From Bifidobacterium colobi (GTDB lineage Bacteria > Actinomycetota > Actinomycetes > Actinomycetales > Bifidobacteriaceae), in assembly GCF_018555455.1 (NCBI RefSeq), contig NZ_JAFEJU010000006.1, positions 1-64,000 on the forward strand: a DNA stretch of 64,000 bases. Direction: 5' to 3'. Positions 46,570-54,821 of this stretch are shown here, in pieces. Numbering within the stretch: position 1 is the first letter of the stretch; each line of letters opens with the position of its first letter. The position numbers were made by a program, and so were the translations under genes. Under the pieces are notes generated by a model. That model was not told where the DNA came from. It did not search any database and worked only from the letters and a program-made list of their open reading frames with translations.

Positions 46570-47268
46570 TCACTTGTTGGAGTTGGTCAGCACGCGCGGA
46601 CCATTCGGATCGCCGACGATGACCTTGTCCACCATGTTGAGGAACAGGCCATGCTCCACCACGCCGACGGTGGTGATGAGATCCTCAGCCAGCTCCTGCG
46701 GGTGGTCGATGCGCTCCAGGTGCAGGTCGACCACGAAGTTGTTCTCGTCGGTGCGCACTTCCTTGCCGTCGGCGTCGAGACGCAGCACCGGCTTGTAACC
46801 CTTGGCTTCGAACTTCTTGATTACGTGGCCTGCGCCGAACGGAATCACCTCAACCGGCAGCGGGAACTTGCCGATGGTGTCCACAACCTTGGACTCATCC
46901 ACGATCCAGACGATCTGGTTGGAGTTGGTGGCCACGATCTTCTCCCACAGCAGGGCAGCGCCGCCGCCCTTGATGCCGTTGAAGTTCTTGTCCACTTCGT
47001 CGGCACCATCGATGGTGATGTCGATGTGATCCACATCGTCAATGTCCACGATCTTGATGCCGTAGCTTTCAGCCTGAGCCTGGGTGCGGCGAGAGGTGGT
47101 TACGCCGGTGAACTCCAGACCTTCCTCCTGGTGACGGCGGCCTAGCTCATCCACCAGGAACTTCACGGTGGAGCCGGTGCCGAGACCGGCGATCATGCCA
47201 TCCTGAATGAGCTTGGCGGCTTCGATGCCGGCGGCCTTCTTCAGCGCGTCCTGCTGAGCCTTATCCAT
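46570..47268 (-). CDS. rpiA: Ribose-5-phosphate isomerase A
   Basis: Interconverts ribose 5-phosphate and ribulose 5-phosphate, feeding the bifid shunt and nucleotide synthesis. The 232-residue product has [26 protein letters not shown] (catalytic aspartate), [14 protein letters not shown] and the terminal [24 protein letters not shown] precedes the ATG. It lies 190 bases below the RNase HI gene. Confidence 0.97.
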   Translation of the reverse strand: MDKAQQDALKKAAGIEAAKLIQDGMIAGLGTGSTVKFLVDELGRRHQEEGLEFTGVTTSRRTQAQAESYGIKIVDIDDVDHIDITIDGADEVDKNFNGIKGGGAALLWEKIVATNSNQIVWIVDESKVVDTIGKFPLPVEVIPFGAGHVIKKFEAKGYKPVLRLDADGKEVRTDENNFVVDLHLERIDHPQELAEDLITTVGVVEHGLFLNMVDKVIVGDPNGPRVLTNSNK

Positions 47269-47457
47269 GGGTGTTCTCCTTTGTTTTCCTTGGGTTCAAC
47301 CGTATGTGTTAACGGTGTAAAGCCTTCCCTCTTATCCTAACGCGGGTGAGCGAATTTGTGCCCTCGTGTCCGTTTCCTATGCATATGCGTGCGGCTGTGT
47401 GATGTGATATTCATCGCACAGCCATGACACGCGGAAGAACATGGGCGGTAGGCCAGC

Positions 47458-48486
47458 TTATTTACGGTAGAACGGCGCATTGGTGATGACGAGATTTCCG
47501 TCACCGTCCACATACCCCTCAATCGCAATGGTGCCGGAGATCGGCATCGGCTGACCATTGAAATACGGGCTGGTTTTCGGTGCAGGGGAGAAGACCAGAG
47601 TGCCGGAAACGGTCAGGCCGCTTGGTGTGCCCTGAGCTGAGGCGGGACTTGCACTGATATTCGTTGTTGCGACCTGCTCAGTCGACTGTGCTGATTCGGT
47701 TGCTGCGGTGACTGCTGTAGGTTCGTTTGATTTCGACTGTGCGCTGTCTTCCGCAGTACTATCATCGCTGCCGAAGTCAAAATCAGGTACTCCCTCAGGC
47801 TCGGCCAGCATATCAGCGAGCGATGGTTTGGATTGTGCTGCTGAGGAACCGGCTGCGCTCGGCGCAGGCTTGCGCAGTTCGGCGGCATCGGCCTTGCCTT
47901 CCAGCACCAACTGCACATCCGGCGGCACGTCGGTGCCATGCGCATATTCGGAGTGCAACAATGATTGCCAACCTTCAATCGGCAGGTAGCCATCACGCGC
48001 ACCGGAGCGGCAATCGCCGGCATACGTGCGCGCGAGCTCATCCACAAGCTCATTACCGGCATTACCGGCGTGCCCCTTGACCCATTTGAAGTTCACCGGA
48101 CCGGGCCGCTTGGAAATCTCAGCGTCAATCGCCTTGATCAGCTCCACATTCTTGACCGGCTTCTTCTGTGAGTTCTTCCAACCGTTGCGTTTCCAACCCT
48201 TCACCCACGTGGTTGAGCAGTTGATTGCGTATTGCGAATCGGATTCGATGAGCAACGGCTCCGAGCCAGGATGCGCGCGTAGTGCTTCAAGCACCGCGCA
48301 CAGCTCGCCGATCTGGTTGGTGCCGTTCGTGGCGCCGCCGGCATCGTAGCCGTGCTCATCATGCTCATGTCCAGGCGTGCCGCCGGCGTTCTTCGCGTGG
48401 TCGGCCCACGCCCAGCCCATTGGGCCATTGGGATTGCCCAGTGCCGAGCCGTCTGTAGATACCACAATCGTGTTTGTGTCAGTCAT
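47458..48486 (-). CDS. rnhA: Ribonuclease HI with long C-terminal extension
   Basis: Degrades the RNA of RNA-DNA hybrids. The 342-residue product carries the RNase H fold in residues 1-160 with D12, E61, D83 and D149 of the DEDD site, and H139 in the flexible loop (VKGHAGNAGN). Residues 170-342 are Ser/Thr/Ala-rich and end in a separate conserved-looking patch (PYFNGQPMPISGTIAIEG). Bacterial enzymes are usually near 155 residues. The start at 48486 (MTDTNTIVVSTDG) has no good ribosome site. Confidence 0.92.
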   Translation of the reverse strand: MTDTNTIVVSTDGSALGNPNGPMGWAWADHAKNAGGTPGHEHDEHGYDAGGATNGTNQIGELCAVLEALRAHPGSEPLLIESDSQYAINCSTTWVKGWKRNGWKNSQKKPVKNVELIKAIDAEISKRPGPVNFKWVKGHAGNAGNELVDELARTYAGDCRSGARDGYLPIEGWQSLLHSEYAHGTDVPPDVQLVLEGKADAAELRKPAPSAAGSSAAQSKPSLADMLAEPEGVPDFDFGSDDSTAEDSAQSKSNEPTAVTAATESAQSTEQVATTNISASPASAQGTPSGLTVSGTLVFSPAPKTSPYFNGQPMPISGTIAIEGYVDGDGNLVITNAPFYRK

Positions 48487-48567
48487 GTTGTTCACTGTAA
48501 CGCAAGGCTTCATATCATCGTTCGCCACGCGAGCTATGCGCGGATACTTAGCACTTCGCAACAGAAA

Positions 48568-48585
48568 CTGTGATGTATATCACAG
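48568..48585. promoter_or_regulatory. TGTGA-N6-TCACA palindrome between rnhA and the heme locus
   Basis: CTGTGA-TGTATA-TCACAG matches the same core as the adhE operator. It is 214 bases upstream of the HtaA-type gene and 82 upstream of rnhA. It is immediately followed by TTGACT (48589-48594), a possible -35 element. The remaining 200 bases of this 312-base gap contain a T-run near 48655 and no gene. No DtxR-type iron box is seen. Confidence 0.5.
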
Positions 48586-48798
48586 GTATTGACTTTGTGC
48601 GCAAAACCTGCCATCGCGCGCGCACGAATACGAAACAAGTACCTCGAAAAACAAGTCTTTTTTTCCAAAAAAATCCCCAATATATTGCGATTGGATTCTG
48701 CGGATGTCACCCGTCAGCTACTCATAGGGAATTCGGGGTGAACAGTGCGTGGAACGTTAATGCTCAAATACCGAGAAGACGAGAATGAAAGGAATCAC

Positions 48799-51333
48799 AT
48801 GTTCTCGAAGGTAACAACACGCTCCGGTCGCTCCGCTGCGGCAATCGCTGCTGCAGCAGTGTCCGTGGCGATGCTCGGCGCTGGTGTAGTGGCACCCACA
48901 GCATCGGCCGCCGAAGCCGGTGATCTCAACGCCAGCAACGTCACATTCCAGTGGGGCGTGAACGATGAAACCGGCGGCGGCGCCTACTTTGGCGGCTGCA
49001 ACTTCCTATCCGCAGGCGAGGCCGGCGACAATGGCGCGGCCGGCATCTGGCCGAACGACAACACGTTCTACAGCACCAAGTCCGGCAATGTGGAAGTGTT
49101 GAAGCCCACTGCTGATGGCACACTTGCCGAACCAACATGGAAGACCAAGTGCACCAACCAGTACGGCACCAGCATCAACGGCAAAACCGCTGGCATGACA
49201 TTCAAGCCCACGAATGCCGCGGCAGGCACGCCCGAAGAGCAGCCGACCTACTCAGGCAACGTGGTGCGCATCTCCAACGGCACCGGTACCGTCAACCCGG
49301 ATACCGACTCCGCTCACATCGAATGGAAGGGATCCTTCACCATCGTCTATTACGGTGGTATGACCTACTGGTCCATCACCGATCCGGTGCTGGATGTCAA
49401 GAACGGCCAGGGTGTGATTACCGCCACCGCTTCCGGCTATGGTGCCGACATGGATGATGCATCCAAGTGGCTCAAGCTGGATCCGCAGGAGATTCACATC
49501 GCCGATCTCAAGAACACCAAGGTGGATGTGACCGACAAGGGCATCACCGTGACCCCGGACTTCCTCGGCGTGGAAGTTCCCGAAGATGTGGCCGGTCGCA
49601 ACGATCAGGCTGAGAAAACCGATGCCAATGCCGCATGGTGGGGTTCCTTCCCTGCTTCCTGGCTGAAGTTCTCGATGCTGACCGGACAGACCTCCTACTG
49701 GTGGACTTCCGCAGGCACTGCGAAGTCGATTCAGATTCGTAAGCCGGCCTCGCCGATTACCATCACCTACACAGCTGAAGCTCCTGCAACCGTGCCGGAC
49801 GCTCCGTCCAAGCCGACAGCAACCGCAGCCTCCACCTCTTCGGTCAAGGTTGATTGGAATGCGCCCGCGAACGACGGCAATTCCGCCATCACCGGATACA
49901 CCGTGACTCTGATTCCATCCGCCGGCGAGCAAGTCACCAAGGATGTGGATGCCAACACCACTTCCGTGACCTTTGACAAGCTCACCGCACAAGGCATCTC
50001 CTACACGGCAACCGTTACCGCCAAGAACGCCCAGGGCGAGTCAGCTCCTTCTGCCGCATCCGACGCCGTGACCCCGAATGCCAATCCGTCTGCTGATTTG
50101 TCCGTAACGGTGACGCCTACCGCCGAAGTCGATCCGGACGCCGACACCACGTTCACCGTCAAGGGCACCGGTTTCACCGGTGGTGCAGCCAGCATGGGCG
50201 CCTATGTGGTGGTTGCTGACGCCGCCAAGTGGAACAAGGGTCAGACTCCGACCGGCGATCGCGACCAGTTCGTTACCTCTGCTTGGGTCAAGCCAGCCAG
50301 CATCGCGAATGGTGAATTCACCACCACCGTTACCGTTCCGGCAGGTACGTTCGATCGAACCAAGAACTACGTCATCGGTACGATGGCCGCACATCAGCTC
50401 TCTCTGACCGATCGTCGTCTCGACACCGCTACGGCAGTCACCTTCAAGGCGCAGCCTCAGGCTCCTGAAGCTCCGGCCAAGCCGACCGCATCCGTGCCGG
50501 CAGCAGGCTCGGTGCAGGTCGACTGGGCGGCTCCCGCCAACGATGGTGGCTCCGCCGTCACCGGGTACACGGTGACGTTGAGCCCGGTGAATGGTAACGG
50601 CGAAGTCAAGACCCAGGATGTTGCCGCCGGTCAGACTACGGTCACGTTCACTGGTCTTACCGCCAAGGGCGTTGCCTACACGGCGACCGTCACTGCCTCG
50701 AACAAAGCCGGCACTTCCGCCGCTTCCGAGGCTTCCGATGCCGTGACCCCGACGCCGGCAACCGCTCCTGGAGCAGTCAAGAACGTTCAGATTAAGACTG
50801 CCGGTGCCAAGGAACTGTTGGTGAGCTGGGAGCAGCCGGACGACAACGGTGGTTCCGCCATCACCGGCTACACGGTGACGCTTACCGCCGAACAAACCAA
50901 GGCTAAGGCTGCATCGCTGAAGCAGACCGTGGATGCCGACAAGCTGCAGGCGCTGTTCACCGACCTTGACCCGGCGGTCAAGTACACCGCAGCAGTGGTG
51001 GCGTTGAATGCACAGGGTTCCAGCACTGCTACAGCCAGCGATCTCAACAATGCCGTGGCTCCGCTCGCACCATCCACCGATGGCAACACGAACAACAATG
51101 GTGGCGGCCAGGGCACTACCACGCCTGATTCCAACAACAACCAGAACTCTGGCAACAACCAGAACTCTGGCAACAACCAGAACAACAGCAATGCCAACCA
51201 GTCTGGTGACGGTAACACCGACACCAACGGCAAGCTGAGCAACACTGGTGTCGCAGTGGCCGGCCTGGCGGCCGTCTCCGTACTGTTCGCCATCGCAGCC
51301 GGCGTGGTCACCATCCTGCGCCGCCGCGCATAG
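48799..51333 (+). CDS. Cell-wall HtaA-domain protein with FN3 repeats, heme-binding type
   Basis: An 844-residue surface protein. The signal peptide is 1-39 (TASAA cut). The HtaA-like domain, about 48-325, has WGVNDETGGGAYFGGCNF, C67 and C118 as a likely disulfide, and TIVYYGGMTYWSITDP. FN3 domains lie at 336-425, 557-650 and 656-755. An Ig-like domain with an AAH motif spans 433-549. An Asn/Gly linker then leads to LSNTG at 813-817, a membrane helix and RRRA, a sortase-type anchor. ATG 48799 follows GAAAGGA. HtaA proteins of corynebacteria bind heme at the wall; the role here is inferred from that and the neighbouring importer. Confidence 0.78.
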   Translation: MFSKVTTRSGRSAAAIAAAAVSVAMLGAGVVAPTASAAEAGDLNASNVTFQWGVNDETGGGAYFGGCNFLSAGEAGDNGAAGIWPNDNTFYSTKSGNVEVLKPTADGTLAEPTWKTKCTNQYGTSINGKTAGMTFKPTNAAAGTPEEQPTYSGNVVRISNGTGTVNPDTDSAHIEWKGSFTIVYYGGMTYWSITDPVLDVKNGQGVITATASGYGADMDDASKWLKLDPQEIHIADLKNTKVDVTDKGITVTPDFLGVEVPEDVAGRNDQAEKTDANAAWWGSFPASWLKFSMLTGQTSYWWTSAGTAKSIQIRKPASPITITYTAEAPATVPDAPSKPTATAASTSSVKVDWNAPANDGNSAITGYTVTLIPSAGEQVTKDVDANTTSVTFDKLTAQGISYTATVTAKNAQGESAPSAASDAVTPNANPSADLSVTVTPTAEVDPDADTTFTVKGTGFTGGAASMGAYVVVADAAKWNKGQTPTGDRDQFVTSAWVKPASIANGEFTTTVTVPAGTFDRTKNYVIGTMAAHQLSLTDRRLDTATAVTFKAQPQAPEAPAKPTASVPAAGSVQVDWAAPANDGGSAVTGYTVTLSPVNGNGEVKTQDVAAGQTTVTFTGLTAKGVAYTATVTASNKAGTSAASEASDAVTPTPATAPGAVKNVQIKTAGAKELLVSWEQPDDNGGSAITGYTVTLTAEQTKAKAASLKQTVDADKLQALFTDLDPAVKYTAAVVALNAQGSSTATASDLNNAVAPLAPSTDGNTNNNGGGQGTTTPDSNNNQNSGNNQNSGNNQNNSNANQSGDGNTDTNGKLSNTGVAVAGLAAVSVLFAIAAGVVTILRRRA
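51136..51189 (+). repeat. 18-base tandem repeat in the wall-spanning linker
   Basis: Two exact units (51136-51153, 51154-51171) and a diverged third encode NNQNSG repeats just before the LSNTG anchor. Unit changes would lengthen or shorten the stalk without a frameshift. Confidence 0.85.
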
Positions 51334-51408
51334 GTTGCGGAGCTGCCACCGCGCTCCACATCGCACTATTGAGCACTACTGCGCACTACTGAAGAGTCAG
51401 TAATCCAA

Positions 51409-51450
51409 CGGTGTTGTCGCCCTGCCGCACTCGGCAAGGCGGCAACACCG
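51409..51450 (+). other. Long intercistronic hairpin before hmuT
   Basis: CGGTGTTGTCGCC pairs with GGCGGCAACACCG (one G-T pair), and TGCCG/CGGCA extends the stem inside, about 18 pairs in all. There is no T-run and the hmuT ribosome site follows within 12 bases. It probably lowers read-through or protects the upstream message, so that the surface protein exceeds the importer. Confidence 0.65.
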
Positions 51451-51472
51451 CCCCATCATGAAAGGCATCCCC

Positions 51473-52711
51473 ATGCATCGCGGACATATGATTGCCGATT
51501 CCCGCCGCGGCAAAGCCACCACGCTTGCGGCGTTCATCGTGGTCCTATGCCTGACCATGCTCACTGGATGCGCCAACATCGGCACCATTTCCGAGGCCAG
51601 CCTCGAATCATGCACGGTGCCGGATGCGTCCACCGAGCCGAATCCGCCGCAGCTGCCGAACGTCACTCAGACACAGTTGCGCGATCCGCGCACCATTGAA
51701 GGCCCGACCACCGCCTATACCAGATCCGACCAGATTATTCCCATCAGCAATGTACCGTTCGAGGAACAGCAGTTGCCGGTGACCGTGAAAAGCGCGGATG
51801 GGCCCGAGCAAACCGTCACCGATACCAGTCGTATTTTGGCGTTGAACCAGAACGGCGGCCTTGCCGCAGCCGTCTACGCACTTGGTTTTGGCTGCAATCT
51901 TGTTGGCCGAGATACCGCAACCGGTTCCTCGGGAATGGACAAACTGCCCAAGGTGACGGTGAACGGCATGGACCTGAATGCGGAAGCCATTCTGGCGTTG
52001 GAGCCGACTGTGATCATCACCGACACCAGCATCGGCCCCTATGATGCGCAGCTGCAAATCAGACAATCAGGCATACCGGTGGTGTTCGTGCCATTGGCTT
52101 CCGATAAAGGTGTTGCTGGAGTCGGCTCGCAGATTCAGGCTGTGGCCGATGCGCTTGGCGTCAGCGAACTGGGCAAGCAATTGGTCAAACGAACCAACAG
52201 CGAAATCAGTCAGACCATCCAGACGATTCAACGCACCATGGCACCGGCTGATACCAAACGCAAACCGCGCATCGTATTCCTCTATGTGCGCGGCAAGTCC
52301 ATCTACTACTGGTTCGGTGAAGGCTCTGGCGCTGATTCGTTGATTCAATCGATTGGCGCAAACGATGTGGCCAAGGAAGTCGGCTTCCAAGGCATGGCTC
52401 CCACGAATTCCGAGGCGCTGATCAAAGCCAAGCCGGATGTGATTCTTGCCATGACCTTGGGCATTCAATCGGCTGGAGGGCTCGACGGCATGCTGGACAT
52501 GCCTGGCATCAAGGAGACGCCGGCCGGTCAGCATCGACGCGTGGTGGATATGAGCGATTACGAGATCATGAGTTTCGGTCCGCAAACCGCACAGGTGCTC
52601 GCCGCGCTCGCTACCGCGGTATATGCCCCGGATCAGGCATATCAGCCCAGCAAGAAACCGGAAGTGATTCAGAAACGTCTTGATGAAATGCAGCAGGAGA
52701 GTAACCAATGA
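51473..52711 (+). CDS. hmuT: Heme/iron ABC transporter substrate-binding lipoprotein, HmuT-like
   Basis: A 412-residue lipoprotein with lipobox LTGC (C33). A Pro-rich segment precedes a periplasmic-binding type III fold at about 120-405: AAVYALGFGCNLVGRDTA, LNAEAILALEPTVIITD, GIPVVFVP, and a second lobe with YYWFGEGSGADSLIQSIGA. The GRDTATGSS..LPKV pattern is typical of heme and siderophore binders of the HmuT/BtuF group. ATG 51473 follows AAAGG. It overlaps the permease by four bases (ATGA). The substrate is inferred from the flanking HtaA proteins. Confidence 0.75.
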   Translation: MHRGHMIADSRRGKATTLAAFIVVLCLTMLTGCANIGTISEASLESCTVPDASTEPNPPQLPNVTQTQLRDPRTIEGPTTAYTRSDQIIPISNVPFEEQQLPVTVKSADGPEQTVTDTSRILALNQNGGLAAAVYALGFGCNLVGRDTATGSSGMDKLPKVTVNGMDLNAEAILALEPTVIITDTSIGPYDAQLQIRQSGIPVVFVPLASDKGVAGVGSQIQAVADALGVSELGKQLVKRTNSEISQTIQTIQRTMAPADTKRKPRIVFLYVRGKSIYYWFGEGSGADSLIQSIGANDVAKEVGFQGMAPTNSEALIKAKPDVILAMTLGIQSAGGLDGMLDMPGIKETPAGQHRRVVDMSDYEIMSFGPQTAQVLAALATAVYAPDQAYQPSKKPEVIQKRLDEMQQESNQ

Positions 52712-53916
52712 GCGCAATGCATAGGCGAACCCAAGCATATACGGTACCCGCTGCGGTGCGTGACATTGCGGGGAATGATCCTGTACTTTCCCCAAGCCGC
52801 AATCGCAACGAGCAGGCGGAGCGCGAGCGTGCCGCCAGAATCAGCGAGAACGCCGCCGATCTTGGATTGGCCGGCCGGCAGCATATGGGCAAAACCGCAT
52901 TGACCATTACCGTGCTGATAGTAGGTCTGGTGGTCATGACATTGGTCTCCGCCTCGCTCGGCCAGCTCATCATCCCATTCGATCAAGTGGTCGGGTCGGT
53001 GCTGAACAAGGTTGGTATTCATTGGCTGGAAGGGCCGCAACGGGCATTCGGCAATGAGGCGTTATGGAATGTGCGTTTCCCGCGCATTGTGATGGCTATG
53101 GTGGTTGGTGCTTCGCTGGGTGTGGCAGGTGCCGTGATGCAGGGTGTTTTCGGCAATCCTTTGGCTGAACCGGGTACGGTGGGCGTCTCTTCCGGAGCGG
53201 CGGTCGGTGCGAGCTGCTCGATTCTTATGGGGTGGAATTTCCTCGGTGCGTTCACCACGCCGTTGCTTGCCTTCTGCTGCGGCCTGTTCACCACGTTGGC
53301 CGTGTACGTGCTGGCTCGGCGCAACGGACGCACCGAAGTCGTGACATTGATTCTAACCGGTGTGGCGGTGAACGCCATTGCCGGTGCCCTGATCTCGTTC
53401 TTCACCTTTGCGGCTCCCACATCCGCTCGCGATCAGATTGTGTTCTGGCAGATGGGTTCGTTCAACGGATCGCGATGGCAGCAAGTGGCTTTGGTGGCCC
53501 CCATGTGCGTTATCGGTGTGATCGCAGTGCAGTTTACGGCTCACCAACTGGATCTGCTATCGCTGGGAGAAAAGCCCGCGCGACACCTCGGTGTGAATGT
53601 GGAACGGCTGCGTTTCGTATCGATGCTGATTGTGGCGTTGCTGGTGTCTTCAGCAGTGGCATTTTCCGGCATCATCGCATTCGTCGGCTTGGTGGTGCCG
53701 CATCTGCTGCGCATGATTATTGGTCCCGGCCATCGTTCGCTGTTGCCGGCTTCCGCACTGGGAGGCGCATTGTTGCTTACCATCGCCGACTTTGCCGCGC
53801 GAACCACCATTCAATTTGCCGATCTGCCTATCGGCATGCTGACTTCCCTGGTCGGCGGACCGTTCTTCTTCTGGCTGCTTCGCCGCAGCCGTTCTAAGTC
53901 TGGAGGTTGGGCATGA
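52708..53916 (+). CDS. hmuU: FecCD-family heme/iron ABC permease, HmuU-like
   Basis: A 402-residue permease with about nine or ten membrane helices and family motifs: RFPRIVMAMVVGASLGVAGAVMQGVFGNPLAEPGTVGVSSGAA near the start and SGIIAFVGLVVPHLLRMIIGPGHR (ATPase-coupling loop) near the end. An unusual 50-residue charged N-terminus precedes the first helix. It overlaps hmuT and hmuV by ATGA, so the importer is translated as a unit. Confidence 0.85.
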   Translation: MSAMHRRTQAYTVPAAVRDIAGNDPVLSPSRNRNEQAERERAARISENAADLGLAGRQHMGKTALTITVLIVGLVVMTLVSASLGQLIIPFDQVVGSVLNKVGIHWLEGPQRAFGNEALWNVRFPRIVMAMVVGASLGVAGAVMQGVFGNPLAEPGTVGVSSGAAVGASCSILMGWNFLGAFTTPLLAFCCGLFTTLAVYVLARRNGRTEVVTLILTGVAVNAIAGALISFFTFAAPTSARDQIVFWQMGSFNGSRWQQVALVAPMCVIGVIAVQFTAHQLDLLSLGEKPARHLGVNVERLRFVSMLIVALLVSSAVAFSGIIAFVGLVVPHLLRMIIGPGHRSLLPASALGGALLLTIADFAARTTIQFADLPIGMLTSLVGGPFFFWLLRRSRSKSGGWA

Positions 53917-54821
53917 GCATCGCCATCACCATGCCTTGGCAGCAGATTCACCGAGCACCGCAGCCGCCACAGGTAGGTGATGTGGTGCTCGAACTGGAGC
54001 ATGTCAGTGTCGATATCGAAGACCGTCATATTTTGCACGATGTGAATTTGGATATTCGAGCGGGCGAATTGCTCTCCGTCGCCGGCCCGAATGGTGCCGG
54101 CAAGTCCACCATGCTGAACGCCATCACCGGTGATCTGCCGATTTCCAGCGGGCGAATCAGCGTGTTCGGTGAACCTATCGCCGCATGGGATGCCACGGAA
54201 CTGGCGATGCGCCGCGCTGTGCTGATGCAGAACGTGGACGTGACCTTCCCCTTTACCGTGAAGGAAATCGTTGCCATGGGGCGCTCGCCGTGGGAAGGCA
54301 CGCCCGAGGAACTCGATGATGGCATGATCGTGGAATCCGCAATGGCCATGACCGAAGTCACGCCGTTGCAAGACCGCGTCTATACGTCGTTGTCTGGCGG
54401 TGAACGCGGGCGCGCCGCTTTCTCACGCGTGTTGGCTCAGGCAACGCCAATCCTCCTGCTGGACGAGCCGACCGCGGCCATGGATATCAAGCATCAGGAG
54501 ATGCTGATGCGCCTGGGGCGTGATTATGCCGAGGCCGGTTGCGCTGTGGTGGTGATTGTGCATGCGTTGGATGCGGCTGCCGCATGGTCCGATCGCGTAG
54601 TGCTGTTGGATGGCGGTGAAGTGCGTGCTGTGGGCACACCGGAGGACGTATTCACTGCGCAACGATTGTCTGATGTGTACCAATGCCCGATTGAAGTGTT
54701 GCCTCGTGCGGACGGGGGATTGGTGATTGTGCCCCAGCGGCCGGTGATTGAGCGGCATATCTACGGTAAGCGTGCGTCCCACGATGCTGCCCATATGTCT
54801 ACACAGGAGTATGAGTCATGA
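53913..54821 (+). CDS. hmuV: Heme/iron ABC transporter ATPase, HmuV-like
   Basis: A 302-residue ATPase with Walker A GPNGAGKST, signature SLSGGERGRAAFSRVLAQ, Walker B ILLLDEPTAAMD and H-loop VIVHAL. The AxSRVLAQ context is typical of heme/hemin ATPases, and the Q-loop is AVLMQNVDVTFPF. Start ATG 53913 overlaps hmuU by four bases, and it ends overlapping the next gene by four. Confidence 0.85.
   Translation: MSIAITMPWQQIHRAPQPPQVGDVVLELEHVSVDIEDRHILHDVNLDIRAGELLSVAGPNGAGKSTMLNAITGDLPISSGRISVFGEPIAAWDATELAMRRAVLMQNVDVTFPFTVKEIVAMGRSPWEGTPEELDDGMIVESAMAMTEVTPLQDRVYTSLSGGERGRAAFSRVLAQATPILLLDEPTAAMDIKHQEMLMRLGRDYAEAGCAVVVIVHALDAAAAWSDRVVLLDGGEVRAVGTPEDVFTAQRLSDVYQCPIEVLPRADGGLVIVPQRPVIERHIYGKRASHDAAHMSTQEYES

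Noticed and set aside
48487..48798. DtxR/IdeR iron box upstream of the heme locus
   Set aside because: I looked for a TTAGGTTAGCCTAACCTAA-like palindrome and found none; only the TGTGA-N6-TCACA site is present.
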